Source of the DNA: Deltaproteobacteria bacterium
GTDB taxonomy: Bacteria; Myxococcota_A; UBA9160; PR03
Reading direction: 5' to 3'
DNA: 64,000 nt
Assembly (NCBI GenBank): GCA_035063765.1
Contig: JAPSFT010000017.1
Location: 1-64,000 of the forward strand
Shown here: positions 8,010-17,435 of the stretch, one piece after another
Position numbering within the stretch: the stretch's first letter is position 1
How the letters are laid out: each line of letters opens with the position of its first letter
Notes under the pieces: model-generated
Seen by the model: the letters and a program-made list of their open reading frames with translations, nothing else
Databases searched by the model: none
Told to the model about the DNA's origin: nothing
Made by a program: the position numbers and the translations under genes

Positions 8010-8969
8010 GTGACGCACGCGTACTTGCTCGCTCGACGCACCGCGGCTCGCATCCTCTTCACGCTGGCCGCGCTGCTCGCGCTCTCCGTCCCCGCACCGA
8101 CCGTTCGATCGGCTCCTTCCGCCCGCGCAGCGGCGAGCAGCGAGCCGGCCCACGCCGTCGAGCTCGACGTCCTGTCCTACAACATCAAGGGCCTGCCGCT
8201 CATCACCGACCTCGACCGGCTCGCGCGGATCGGCGAGATCCTGGCCGAAAGGCGCCGGCGCGGCGACGAGCCCGACGTGGTCGTGCTCCAGGAGGCCTTC
8301 GTCCGCGAGTCGGCGCGGGTGCGCCGCCGGGCGGGCTACCCCTACGCGCTCCGCGGCCCCGACGACGGCGGCCCGTTCGCCAACGACAGCGGCCTCGAGG
8401 TGCTCAGCAACCACCCGATCGTCGCCCACTACGAGCGGGCCCTGAACGACTGCGCCTTCCCCGAGTGCTGGATCCGCAAGGCAGTCGTCGGTGTCGAGCT
8501 CGAGCTGCCGGGGGTGCCGGGGCCGATCCAGGTCTTCACCACCCACCTCCAGGCCGATACCCGCAACGAGCCGGTGCGCCGCAACCAGATCGACGACCTC
8601 GCGGTGTTCCTGCGCCGGATCCCGTTCGGTACCCACCCGGCCGTCTTTGCCGGCGACTTCAACTTCAAGCCGAAGCATCCGAGCTACCACAAGTTCCTGC
8701 GCGAGATGCCCTTCGCCGATGCTGGCTTCGACTGCCTCGGCGCACCCGACACCTGCCAGATCGTGGTCGGCAGCGACGGCCGGACCGACTGGACGGACGT
8801 CTGGAAGACCGCCAACGACCGCCAGTTCTACTACCAGCCGGCCGGAAGCCCCGTGCGCATCGAGCCGATCGAGGTGATCCGCAACTTCACCGAGCCCTTC
8901 GCCGGCGGGGAGGACGGTGCCCTCTCCGACCACTGGGGCTACGAGGTGCGCTACCGGATCCGCTGGTAG
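8010..8969 (+). CDS. Exported endonuclease/exonuclease/phosphatase-family phosphodiesterase
   Basis: 319 aa from GTG 8010. Upstream in-frame starts exist, but this one has AAGGA in position and leads straight into a basic then hydrophobic signal sequence (RRTAARILFTLAALLALSVP). EEP-fold motifs follow in order: LDVLSYNIKGLP, VVLQEAF (metal Glu), TTHLQAD, FAGDFNF (catalytic Asp and Asn) and the terminal SDHWGYEV (Asp-His). This family includes neutral sphingomyelinases, DNases and inositol phosphatases. The secreted form with the TTHLQAD motif is most like bacterial sphingomyelinase-type phosphodiesterases, but the substrate is not determined. Confidence 0.85.
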   Translation: MTHAYLLARRTAARILFTLAALLALSVPAPTVRSAPSARAAASSEPAHAVELDVLSYNIKGLPLITDLDRLARIGEILAERRRRGDEPDVVVLQEAFVRESARVRRRAGYPYALRGPDDGGPFANDSGLEVLSNHPIVAHYERALNDCAFPECWIRKAVVGVELELPGVPGPIQVFTTHLQADTRNEPVRRNQIDDLAVFLRRIPFGTHPAVFAGDFNFKPKHPSYHKFLREMPFADAGFDCLGAPDTCQIVVGSDGRTDWTDVWKTANDRQFYYQPAGSPVRIEPIEVIRNFTEPFAGGEDGALSDHWGYEVRYRIRW

Positions 8970-9113
8970 GGGGCGGGCGGGCGGAATCGCGCCTCGGGCG
9001 GTGCGGGTCGGGCGGCCGCCGCGCCGCGCGCCCGCTCGAAGAGCTCGCGCGCAGCACCGCGGGGCCTCGCGGGCGCCGGTGAAGGCCCCGTCCGGACGCT
9101 ACGTTCAGCGCCC

Positions 9114-9920
9114 ATGTTCGGACGCCGACCCGATGGAACCCTGGTCACCGACCTCTCGGCGATGCGGCGCTTCATGCCCTTCGTCTCGCCGCGGCGCAAC
9201 GACTCGCTGGTCTACTTCGCGCAGGAGGTCGACGCCGAGCCGGGCCTCGCGTTCCTCGCGCGGATCAACGCGGACCGCCCGCCCGAGCGCCAGGTCACCT
9301 ACTTCCATCTCGTGCTGCGCGCGCTCGCGCGCTGCTTCGCCGAGCGCCCGCGCCTGAACCGCTTCGTCGCAGGTGGGCGGCTCTACCAGCGCGACGGCAT
9401 CTGGCTGACCTTCAGCGCCAAGCGCGCCTTCACCGACGACGCGCCGATCCTCACCGTGAAGCGCCGCATGGACACGGATGCGGGGCTCCTCGAGATGGTG
9501 GACGGGATCCTCGACAAGCTCGGCGCCGGCCGCCGCGGCGCGCGCACCAGCTCGGACAGCGAGATGGACCTGCTCCTGCGCCTGCCGCCGCCGCTGATCC
9601 GGCTCCTGCTGCAGGCGGCGCGTGGTCTCGACGCCCTCGGGCTCCTGCCGCGTGCGATGATCGACGCCGACCCGCTCTTCGCCTCCGGCTTCATCGCGAA
9701 CCTCGGCTCGATCGGCATCGACGCCGGCTACCACCATCTCTGGGAGTGGGGCAACTGCCCGGTCTTCGGCGTGCTCGGCCGGATCGCCGCAGGCCCCGAC
9801 GGCCGCCGGCGGGTCACGATCAAGTGGACCTACGAGGAGCGCATCGAGGACGGCTTCAACGCGGCACTCGGCCTCGGCCTGGTGCGCGAGGGACTGGAGC
9901 AGCCCGAGAAGCTGATGTGA
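9114..9920 (+). CDS. 2-oxoacid dehydrogenase E2-like acyltransferase domain, catalytic His absent
   Basis: 268 aa. It resembles the CoA-dependent acyltransferase domain of lipoate E2 subunits and chloramphenicol acetyltransferase (RFMPFVSPRRNDSLVYFAQEVD at the N-terminus, TYFHLVLRALARC, FIANLGSIG, GYHHLWEWGNCPVFGVLG). It has no lipoyl or peripheral-subunit-binding domain. The C-terminal active-site motif, normally HRxxDG, reads EERIEDG (residues 241-247), so the catalytic histidine is Glu242. The protein may be non-catalytic or have a different chemistry. It overlaps the downstream GST gene by 4 bases and both are presumably co-translated. Confidence 0.75.
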   Translation: MFGRRPDGTLVTDLSAMRRFMPFVSPRRNDSLVYFAQEVDAEPGLAFLARINADRPPERQVTYFHLVLRALARCFAERPRLNRFVAGGRLYQRDGIWLTFSAKRAFTDDAPILTVKRRMDTDAGLLEMVDGILDKLGAGRRGARTSSDSEMDLLLRLPPPLIRLLLQAARGLDALGLLPRAMIDADPLFASGFIANLGSIGIDAGYHHLWEWGNCPVFGVLGRIAAGPDGRRRVTIKWTYEERIEDGFNAALGLGLVREGLEQPEKLM

Positions 9921-10588
9921 GCGGACGCAAGATCGTCGTCTATGGGCCGCCGGGATCGCCCTTCGTCGAGAAGGTGTTCCTGGGCCTCGCCCTCAAGGGC
10001 TTCGGAGACGCCGAGCTGATCGCGCCGCAGAGCCCCGAGGACTACCGGCGCTGGAGCCCCGAGACGGGCATGCTGCCGCTGATGGATTTCGAGGGGACGC
10101 GCGTGCCGGACTCGAGCGGCATCCTCGACTGGCTCGACGCGCGCTTCCCGGATCCGCCGCTCGTGGCACGCGACGCGTGGGTCGCGCGCCAGCAGCGCCA
10201 GCTCGAGTCGTGGATCGGCGAGACCTTCTTCTTCTACTGGGTGCGCTGGCTGCGCGCGAACGTGGCGCCGGCGGATCCCGGCGCGGGCTCGGGAAGCGAG
10301 CTCGCCCGGCTCGGAGTCCTGGGCCGGATCGCCGAGCTGATGACGGGGCCGCCCGAGCGCGCCGGCGAGTTCGACCCCGGCTTCGAGCGACGCCTCGACG
10401 ACCTGGTGGGCTTCCTCGGCGCGCGTCCCTTCTTCCACGCCGACCGCCCGAGCCGCGCCGACCTCACCGCGACGGCCTTCCTCGGCACCCTCGAGGCGGG
10501 GAGCGTGCCGGGCGGACCACGGCTCCTGCGCGCGCGGCCCGCACTCGTGGCGCTGCGCCAGCGGGTGCGGGAGGCAACGGGCCGCTGA
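9917..10588 (+). CDS. Glutathione S-transferase-family protein
   Basis: 223 aa. The GTG start at 9917 overlaps the upstream stop (GTGA), a translational-coupling arrangement. The N-terminal thioredoxin-like half begins KIVVYGPPGSPFVEKVFLGLALKG and has the ESxG-like element DSSGILDWLDARF. The C-terminal half is helical with FFHADRPSRADLTATAFLGTL, the usual GST D-x-x-x-A-D pattern. The family conjugates or reduces substrates with glutathione or acts as a binding protein. Pairing with a defective acyltransferase is unusual. Confidence 0.82.
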   Translation: MSGRKIVVYGPPGSPFVEKVFLGLALKGFGDAELIAPQSPEDYRRWSPETGMLPLMDFEGTRVPDSSGILDWLDARFPDPPLVARDAWVARQQRQLESWIGETFFFYWVRWLRANVAPADPGAGSGSELARLGVLGRIAELMTGPPERAGEFDPGFERRLDDLVGFLGARPFFHADRPSRADLTATAFLGTLEAGSVPGGPRLLRARPALVALRQRVREATGR

Positions 10589-10636
10589 GCTCCGCGCTTG
10601 CGGCCCGGCCGCGGGCTAGCGCATCCTCGCCGGGCC

Positions 10637-11290
10637 ATGGAGTCCCCCGCGCGCGTCGCCCGGCCGCCGCTGCGGCCCGATGACGGCCGGCTGGTGCGCG
10701 GGCGCGCCAGCCGCGAGCGGATCCTGGCGGCAGCGCGCGAGCTGTTCCGCGAGCACGGCTTCGACGGCGCCACGCTGCGCGCGATCGCCGGCCGCTGCGG
10801 AATGGGCGCGAGCTCGCTCTACCGGCACATCCGCTCGAAGGAGGAGCTGCTGGTCGAGGACCTGGCCGTCCGCCAGGAGGAGGCCTGGCGGCGCTTCCGC
10901 GCCGAGGACGAGCGCGCGCGGCCGGCCCGCGAGCGCCTCGAGCGCTTCTTCGCCCACCAGCACCAGCTCCTCTCCGAGGACCCCGACCTCACGATGATCG
11001 CGCTGCGCGCCCTCACGCACCCCGAGGCGCGCGTCGCCCGTCGCGTGCTGGCGCTCCACGACCGCACGATCGGCCTGCTCGCCGAGATCCTGCTCCAGGG
11101 CCGCATGCGCGGCGACCTGGCCCGCGACGCCGACGTGATGCTCGCCTCGCGCGCGCTCTTCCACGCCGCGCTCGGCGCGCGCATCTCGTGGGCGAACGGC
11201 CTGCTCTCCGCCGACGGCTGCGCCGCGGCGATCGACTCCTCGCTCGAGCTGCTCTTCCGGGGCGTCGCGCGGGCGCCGGCGCCGGGCTGA
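10637..11290 (+). CDS. TetR-family transcriptional regulator
   Basis: 217 aa from ATG 10637. The helix-turn-helix lies near residues 33-75 (SRERILAAARELFREHGFDGATLRAIAGRCGMGASSLYRHI...KEELL), with a variable helical ligand domain after it. It is monocistronic, 48 bp after the GST gene. The target is unknown. It may control the upstream acyltransferase/GST pair or the convergent GH15 gene. Confidence 0.9.
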   Translation: MESPARVARPPLRPDDGRLVRGRASRERILAAARELFREHGFDGATLRAIAGRCGMGASSLYRHIRSKEELLVEDLAVRQEEAWRRFRAEDERARPARERLERFFAHQHQLLSEDPDLTMIALRALTHPEARVARRVLALHDRTIGLLAEILLQGRMRGDLARDADVMLASRALFHAALGARISWANGLLSADGCAAAIDSSLELLFRGVARAPAPG

Positions 11291-11296
11291 CGCGCG

Positions 11297-11327
11297 GATC
11301 CCCCGGCCCGATCCGGGGCGGGGGATC
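11297..11327. terminator. Bidirectional hairpin terminator
   Basis: 13-base arms (GATCCCCCGGCCC and GGGGCGGGGGATC) with 12 of 13 paired around a 5-base loop. It sits between the convergent tetR gene and the GH15 gene. There is no U-tract. Confidence 0.6.
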
Positions 11328-11334
11328 GTCGCTC

Positions 11335-13145
11335 TCAGGTCGCCTCCTTGCGGTGGCGCGCGGGGCCGACGGCTTCGCTCAGGTTCGAGGCCGTGCTGAC
11401 GAGCCCGATGTGGGAGAAGGCCTGCGGGAAGTTGCCGAGCATCCGCCGCTGCACCGGGTCGTACTGCTCGGCCAGCAGTCCGACGTCGTTGGCGAGCCCG
11501 AGGAGCCGCTCGAACAGGGCCGTGGCCTCGTCGGTCCTGCCCGACAGGGCGAGGGCATCGGCCAGCCAGAAGGTGCACAGGAGGAAGGCCCCTTCCCGGC
11601 CCGGAAGCCCGTCGACCGACCTCCCGTGCTCGGTGGGATAGCGCGCGACGAAGCCGTCGACGGAGAGCTCGTGGCGAACGGCGTCGATCGTTCCCCGGAC
11701 GCGTGCGTCGCGCGGATCGAGGAAGCCGACCATCGGGATCATCAGCAGGCTCGCGTCGAGCTCGGTCGAGCCGTAGGACTGGGTGAAGGTGCGCCGGGCG
11801 TCGTTCCAGCCGCGCTCGCACACCTCGCGGTGGATCTCGTCGCGGAGCGCGCGCCAGCGCCCGGCCGGCCCCGCGAGCCCGAAGCGCTCGACGGCGCGGA
11901 CGGCGCGGTCGAACGCGACCCAGCACATCACCTTGGAGTGGACGAAGTGCCGCGGCGTCCCCCGGATCTCCCAGAGCCCGGAGTCGGGCTCGCGCCAGCC
12001 CGACTCCAGCCACTCGACGAGGACGCTCTGGACCTCCCACGACTCGGCTTCGGGCGGAATGCCCGCACAGCGGGCCTGGTGGAGGGCGTCCATGACCTCG
12101 CCGTAGACGTCGAGCTGGCGCTGGGTGGACGCGGCGTTCCCGATCCGGACCGGCCGGCTGCCCTCGTAGCCGGCGAGCCAGGGCAGCTCGAGCTCCGGCA
12201 GCCGGCGCTCGCCCGCCACGCCGTACAGGATCTGGAGCTTGGACGGGTCCCCGGCGACGGCGCGCAGCAGCCAGTCGCGCCAGGCCACCGCCTCGCCCTC
12301 GTAGCCGGCCGCCAGCAGGGCCTGCAGGGTGAAGGTCGCGTCGCGCAGCCAGCAGTAGCGATAGTCCCAGTTGCGCACCCCCCGAGCACCTCGGGGAGCG
12401 AGGTCGTCGCCGCGGCGACGATGCCGCCCGTCGGTGCGTAGGTCAGCGCCTTGAGCGTCACGAGGGACGCGCGCACCGTCTCCTGCCAGCGCCCGTGGCT
12501 GACGCAGCGATCGGACCACTGCTCCCACCACGCTGCGGTGTCGTCGACGGCACGATCGGGATCGGCGTGTGCGGGCGCCGGCTCGTTCGACGCGTGCCAG
12601 GTGAGGACGAAGGGGATCCGGTCGCCCGGCCGCACCGTGAAGGTGGCCCGGGTCGACAGGTCGTCGCCGTGGACGGGGACACCGCTCACGAGCTCGAGGG
12701 CGTCCGGACCGGCGACGAGCGAGAGCGTGCCGTCGAGCCGGCGGACCCAGGGCACCGTCGACCCGTAGTCGAAGCGGACGACCAGATCCAGCGTCATCGG
12801 CACGGCGCCGCGCACGCCCTCCACCACCCGCACCAGGTCGGGAGCCGTCCCGCGTACCGGCATGCAGTCCGTGAGGCGGACGCTGCCTTCGTCGCTGTGG
12901 AAGGTCGTCTCGAGGACGAGCGTGCCGGGCCGGTAGCGCCGCTCGACCCGCAGGCCGCCGCGGCCCGGGCCGTCGGCCGCCGCCGGCGCGATCTGCCAGC
13001 GTCCGTTCGAGCGATCGCCGAGCAGCGCGGCGAAGCACGCACCCGAGTCGAAGCGGGGCAGGCACAGCCAGTCGATCGAGCCGTTGCGCCCGACGAGCGC
13101 GGCCGTCTGGGTGTCTCCGATGAGCGCGTAGTCCTCGATCCGCAT
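11335..13145 (-). pseudogene. GH15 glucoamylase/trehalase-like gene with a one-base frameshift
   Basis: The two frames together encode about 603 aa, normal for GH15 (glucoamylase, trehalase and related alpha-glucosidases). From ATG 13145, frame 1 gives [19 protein letters not shown]... to ATTSLPEVLGG. The conserved continuation VRNWDYRYCWLRDATFTLQALL is in the next frame. The switch is at the cytosine run 12378-12383 (six C on the plus strand), and a seventh base would restore the family sequence LGGVRNWDYRYCW. Downstream of the break the gene is intact, including the WEIRGTPRHFVHSKVMCWVA segment and EQYDP near the C-terminus. No other lesion is visible, so this is either a recent mutation, phase variation or a sequencing/assembly error in the homopolymer. 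Confidence 0.85.
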
Positions 13146-13263
13146 GCTGCCTACCCTGCCCCAGGACGCTGGCCGGGGAGCGCCGGGAACGCGCTCGGCC
13201 GCGGGGCGCCCGCTACCCGAGCTCCGATCCGGGTGCGCCCGGGTCCGTCCTGCGCCGCGGTGC

Positions 13264-13923
13264 TCACGTTGCCGGTGCATCCTCCCGGAAACGTTCCCAG
13301 TGCAGGCACTCGTCGACGGAGCGGCGCGGCGGCCGGCCGTAGCGGCCGAGCGGCCAGCCGATCGGGAGCAGGGCGCAGCTCGGGCGGTCCTCCGGGAGAC
13401 CCAGGAAGGCGTCGATCTCGTCTCCGAAGGCGCGGTGCATCGTCGTGAGGCAGGCGCCGAGCCCGACGGCACGGCACGCGAGCAGGACGTTCTGGATCGC
13501 GGGGAAGAGCGCCTGCGTCTGCTCCTGGCCGCGCCGCAGCCAGCCGGCCACGAACAGGTGCACGGGCGCCTCGTGCAGGTGCTCGGCCAGGTGCACGGCC
13601 GAGCGCACGGTGCGCCGCTGGCGCTCGGAATGGCCGGGAGCCTCCAGCGCGGCGAGAGCCGGCGCGATGTAGGCCGAGAACGCGCGCCGGTAGCGCTCCG
13701 CCACGAACGCGCGCCGCTCGGGCTCGGTCACCGCCACGAAGAGCCAGGGCTGCCGGTTGCCGCCGCTCGGCGCGAAGGTGCCGGCCTCGCAGACCTTGCG
13801 GATCAGCGCCGGCGGCACCGGATCGGGGCGCAGCCGGCGGATCGCGCGGGTCGTGCGGATGCCCTCGAGGAGCGGCACCTCCTCGCCGATCGCCGCCACG
13901 TCGATCCCGTCCGGGTGGGACAC
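13264..13923 (-). CDS. Nitroreductase-family FMN oxidoreductase
   Basis: 219 aa. The N-terminal [38 protein letters not shown] pattern is the FMN-binding signature of the nitroreductase fold, and the [20 protein letters not shown] segment is the second signature. The family reduces nitro compounds, quinones or flavins with NAD(P)H as a cytoplasmic homodimer. It is transcribed away from the quinone oxidoreductase gene that starts 62 bp further on. Confidence 0.88.
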   Translation of the reverse strand: MSHPDGIDVAAIGEEVPLLEGIRTTRAIRRLRPDPVPPALIRKVCEAGTFAPSGGNRQPWLFVAVTEPERRAFVAERYRRAFSAYIAPALAALEAPGHSERQRRTVRSAVHLAEHLHEAPVHLFVAGWLRRGQEQTQALFPAIQNVLLACRAVGLGACLTTMHRAFGDEIDAFLGLPEDRPSCALLPIGWPLGRYGRPPRRSVDECLHWERFREDAPAT

Positions 13924-13984
13924 GCGCCGAGGATACCCCGCCCGGGCCCGGCGCTAGCATCGGGGATCGCCGAGGAGGGCGGAC

Positions 13985-14959
13985 GTGCGCGCGATCGTGG
14001 TGGACCGCTGGATGGAGCCGGCCGAGCTCACGGTGTCCGAGCTGCCCGAACCCGTCGTGGGCCCCGGCCAGCTCGGCGTCGAGGTGCGCGCCGCGGGCTG
14101 CAACTTCTTCGACATCCTGCTCGTACAGGGCCGCTACCAGGTGAAGCCGCCCTTTCCCTTCGTCCCGGGCGGCGAGGTGGCGGGCGTCGTGCGCGAGGTG
14201 GGAGCAGGAGTCAGCGGCTTCGCCCCCGGCGACCGCGTGCTCGCCGCGGTGCCGATCGGAGGCTATGCCGAGCGCATCGCGATGCCCGCGGCCTTTGCGC
14301 ACCGCATGCCCGAGGGCATGTCCTTCGCGGAGGGCGCGGCGTTCCCGATCGTGTACCCGACCTCCTACGCCGGCCTCGTGCTCCGCGCAGGCCTCCAGAG
14401 CGGCGAGACCCTGCTCGTGCACGCCGCCGCGGGCGGCGTGGGCCTCGCGGCGGTGCAGATCGGCAAGGCGCTCGGCGCGCGCGTCCTCGCGACGGCGGGC
14501 GGCGCCGGGAAGGTGCGCGTCGCGCTCGAGGCCGGGGCCGACGAGGGCATCGACTACGCGAGCGAGGACTTCGTCGCGCGCGTGAAGGAGCTGACCGGCG
14601 GGCGTGGCGCGGACGTGATCTACGACTCGGTCGGCGGCGATGTCTTCGACCGCTCGCTCAAGTGCATCGCCTGGAACGGCCGCCTGCTGGTGATCGGCTT
14701 CGCGGGCGGGACCATCCCGTCGGTCGCGGCGAACCGGATCCTGCTCAAGAACGTCGCGGTGGTGGGCCTGCACTGGGGCGCGTACCTGAAGCACGAGCCT
14801 GCTCGGGTGCCCGAGACCTACCGGGCGCTGTTCCGGCTCTACGAGGAGAAGAAGATCCGGCCGGTGATCTACCGCGGCTATCCGCTCGAGGAGGCATCGG
14901 CCGCACTCGCCGCGCTCGGCTCGCGGCGGACGCATGGCAAGGTGGTGCTGGAGCCGTGA
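13985..14959 (+). CDS. Zinc-independent NADPH:quinone oxidoreductase (MDR family)
   Basis: 324 aa from GTG 13985, with GAGGAGGGCGG upstream. Medium-chain dehydrogenase fold: GroES-like N-terminus with [17 protein letters not shown], then Rossmann nucleotide site [22 protein letters not shown]. The zinc-ligand cysteines of alcohol dehydrogenases are absent, as in quinone oxidoreductase and crotonyl-CoA-reductase-like branches. Its stop overlaps the start of the acetoacetyl-CoA synthetase gene by 4 bases (GTGA), suggesting a joint role in short-chain acyl or keto metabolism. Confidence 0.9.
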   Translation: MRAIVVDRWMEPAELTVSELPEPVVGPGQLGVEVRAAGCNFFDILLVQGRYQVKPPFPFVPGGEVAGVVREVGAGVSGFAPGDRVLAAVPIGGYAERIAMPAAFAHRMPEGMSFAEGAAFPIVYPTSYAGLVLRAGLQSGETLLVHAAAGGVGLAAVQIGKALGARVLATAGGAGKVRVALEAGADEGIDYASEDFVARVKELTGGRGADVIYDSVGGDVFDRSLKCIAWNGRLLVIGFAGGTIPSVAANRILLKNVAVVGLHWGAYLKHEPARVPETYRALFRLYEEKKIRPVIYRGYPLEEASAALAALGSRRTHGKVVLEP

Positions 14960-16938
14960 GCGACGCGCCGCTCGGGCGCCCGGCGGCGGCGCCGCCGCTC
15001 TGGCAGCCGTCGCCGGGCCGCGCACGCGCTGCGCAGATGAGCGCCTTCCGCGCGTGGTGCGAGCCGCGCGCGGGGCGCGCCCTCCCGGACTCGCGCGCGC
15101 TCCACGCCTGGTCGGTCGCCGAGCGCGGCGCCTTCTGGAGCGCGCTCTGGGAGTGGTGCGGGGTCGTGGGCGAGCCGGGCGAGCGCGCGCTCGTCGCCGG
15201 CGAGCAGATGCCGGGCGCGCGCTGGTTCCCGGACGCGAGGCTCAACTTCGCCGAGAACCTGCTCCGACGCCGTGACGTGTCGCCGGCGCTGGTGGCGCGG
15301 GACGAGCGCGGCCGGCGCCGGGTGCTCACCTGGGGCGAGCTCCACGCCGAGGTGGCGCGCGTTGCGCGCGGACTGCGCGGGGCCGGCGTCGGCCCGGGCG
15401 ATCGGGTGGCGGGCTACCTCCCGAACGGCCCCGAGGCCGTGATCGCGATGCTGGCGGCGGCGAGCCTCGGCGCGCCCTGGTCGTCGTGCTCGCCCGATTT
15501 CGGGGCCCGCGGCGTCCTCGACCGCTTCGGCCAGATCACGCCCCGCGTGCTCTTCGCGGCCGACGGCTATCCCTACGCCGGCAAGCTCCACGACGTGCGC
15601 GAGCGCGTGGCCGAGATCGCCCGCGCGCTCCCGAGCGTCGAGCGCGTGGTGATGGTCGCGGGGCTCGGGGAGACGCCGGCGCTGGCCGGGATCCGCGACG
15701 CCTGCGCCTGGGAGGCGCTCGGCGCGGGGGCCACGCCCGGCGCGCCCGAGTTCGTGCGCCTGCCCTTCGACCATCCCCTGTACGTGCTCTACTCCTCGGG
15801 CACCACCGGCCCCCCCAAGTGCATCGTGCACGGGGCCGGCGGCACGCTCCTCCAGCACCTGAAGGAGCAGCGCCTCCACGCGGACCTGCGCGCCGGCGAC
15901 CGCTTCTTCTACTACACGACGACCGGCTGGATGATGTGGAACTGGCTGGCCTCGGGGCTCGCGTCGGAGGCGACGCTCGTGCTCTACGACGGCTCGCCCC
16001 TGCACCCGGGCCCGGCGGCACTCTTCGATCTCGCGGAGCAGGAGCGCACGGCGCTCTTCGGCGTCTCGGCGAAGTTCCTCGACAGCGTGCGCAAGGCCGG
16101 CGTGAGGCCGCGCGACACCCACGACCTGGGCTCCATGCGCGTGCTCCTCTCGACCGGCTCGCCGCTCGCGCCCGAGGGCTTCGACTGGGTCTACGACGCG
16201 GTCTCGCCCGAGGTGCAGCTCGCCTCGATCTCGGGCGGCACCGACATCGTCTCCTGCTTCGTGGGCGGCGATCCGACCGCGCCCGTCTGGCGGGGCGAGT
16301 GCCAGATGCCGGGCCTCGGCATGGCGGTCGACGTCTTCGACGAGGAGGGCCGCCCGGCCGGTGCGGGCCAGGCCGGCGAGCTGGTCTGCACGCGCGCCTT
16401 CCCCTCCATGCCGGTCGGCTTCTGGAACGACCAGGACGGCGCGCGCTACCGCGCCGCCTACTTCGGGCGTTTCCCCGGCGTCTGGCACCACGGCGACTTC
16501 GCCGAGTGGACGGCGCACGGCGGCATCGTGATCCACGGCCGCAGCGACGCGACCCTGAACCCCGGCGGCGTCCGCATCGGCACGGCCGAGATCTACCGCC
16601 AGGTGGAGACCCTCGACGAGGTGCAGGAGGCGATCGTGATCGGCCAGCCCTTCGCGGGCGACGTGCGCGTGGTGCTCTTCGTGCGCCTGCGCGAGGGGCT
16701 CGCGCTCGACGACGCCTTGCGCGAGCGGATCCGCGCCCGCATCCGCACCCACACGACGCCGCGCCACGTGCCCGCACGCATCGTCCAGGTGTCCGACATC
16801 CCGCGTACCCGCAGCGGCAAGATCGTGGAGCTGGCCGTGCGTGACGTGGTGGCCGGCCGCGCGGTGCGCAACCGCGAGGCGCTCGCGAACCCCGAGGCGC
16901 TCGCCCTCTTCGCCGACCACCCGGAGCTGCGCTCCTGA
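14956..16938 (+). CDS. aacS: Acetoacetyl-CoA synthetase
   Basis: 660 aa from GTG 14956, the full family length. The N-terminal acetyl-CoA-synthetase-like cap ([11 protein letters not shown]...[14 protein letters not shown]) is characteristic of acetoacetate-CoA ligases. The AMP-binding P-loop is [15 protein letters not shown]. The motifs [12 protein letters not shown] and [11 protein letters not shown], followed by the C-terminal catalytic Lys in [15 protein letters not shown], complete it. It activates acetoacetate to acetoacetyl-CoA in the cytoplasm. That is the expected fate of the product of an acetone-type carboxylase, a candidate for which is encoded at 54.7-59.6 kb. Confidence 0.93.
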   Translation: MSDAPLGRPAAAPPLWQPSPGRARAAQMSAFRAWCEPRAGRALPDSRALHAWSVAERGAFWSALWEWCGVVGEPGERALVAGEQMPGARWFPDARLNFAENLLRRRDVSPALVARDERGRRRVLTWGELHAEVARVARGLRGAGVGPGDRVAGYLPNGPEAVIAMLAAASLGAPWSSCSPDFGARGVLDRFGQITPRVLFAADGYPYAGKLHDVRERVAEIARALPSVERVVMVAGLGETPALAGIRDACAWEALGAGATPGAPEFVRLPFDHPLYVLYSSGTTGPPKCIVHGAGGTLLQHLKEQRLHADLRAGDRFFYYTTTGWMMWNWLASGLASEATLVLYDGSPLHPGPAALFDLAEQERTALFGVSAKFLDSVRKAGVRPRDTHDLGSMRVLLSTGSPLAPEGFDWVYDAVSPEVQLASISGGTDIVSCFVGGDPTAPVWRGECQMPGLGMAVDVFDEEGRPAGAGQAGELVCTRAFPSMPVGFWNDQDGARYRAAYFGRFPGVWHHGDFAEWTAHGGIVIHGRSDATLNPGGVRIGTAEIYRQVETLDEVQEAIVIGQPFAGDVRVVLFVRLREGLALDDALRERIRARIRTHTTPRHVPARIVQVSDIPRTRSGKIVELAVRDVVAGRAVRNREALANPEALALFADHPELRS

Positions 16939-16950
16939 GCCCGGCCCGGC

Positions 16951-17433
16951 TCAGGGCTCGAGCGTGACGCGATCCCCCGGGCCGATGCCCAGCGCGGCGA
17001 AGCGCCCGCCCGCGAGCTCGATGGCGTAGCGGGCGGGGCCGGCGCTCGGGTAGCCCGGCAGGCGGCGCTCGTAGGCGGCGTCGCTCTCGCCGGGCCGGCG
17101 CGGTGGCTCGGGCTGCATCGTGTGGACGTTGAGGACGCGACCCTGCGCGTCGAGGAAGGCGACGTCGATCGGTACCGGGCAGTCGCGCATGACGAAGGCC
17201 AGTGGGCCGGGGGCGGGATAGACGAAGAGCATGCCGCCGTTCGGGGGGATCACGCGGCGGCCGCCGAGGCCGCGGTGCATGGCCTGCGGATCCGCGGCGA
17301 CCTCGAGGCGGAAGCGCTCGCCGCCGAGCAGGATCTCGCGCGTGGGCAGGCCGCCCTGGGCGCGCGCGGGCGAGGCCAGCGTGCCGAGCGCGAGCGCGGC
17401 GAGCAGCGCGAGCCGGCGCGCCCGCGGGCCCAT
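16951..17433 (-). CDS. Exported DUF192-family protein
   Basis: 160 aa from ATG 17433. Signal peptide at residues 1-26 (cleavage after PARA). The body has the DUF192 hallmarks: DPQAMHRGLGGR, GGMLFVYPAPGPLAFVMRDCPVPIDVAFLD and the C-terminal YAIELAGGRFAALGIGPGDRV. The family is small, periplasmic and of unknown function. It is convergent with aacS across 12 bp, and starts 2 bp after the stop of the dehydrogenase gene on the same strand. Confidence 0.9.
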   Translation of the reverse strand: MGPRARRLALLAALALGTLASPARAQGGLPTREILLGGERFRLEVAADPQAMHRGLGGRRVIPPNGGMLFVYPAPGPLAFVMRDCPVPIDVAFLDAQGRVLNVHTMQPEPPRRPGESDAAYERRLPGYPSAGPARYAIELAGGRFAALGIGPGDRVTLEP

Positions 17434-17435
17434 GC

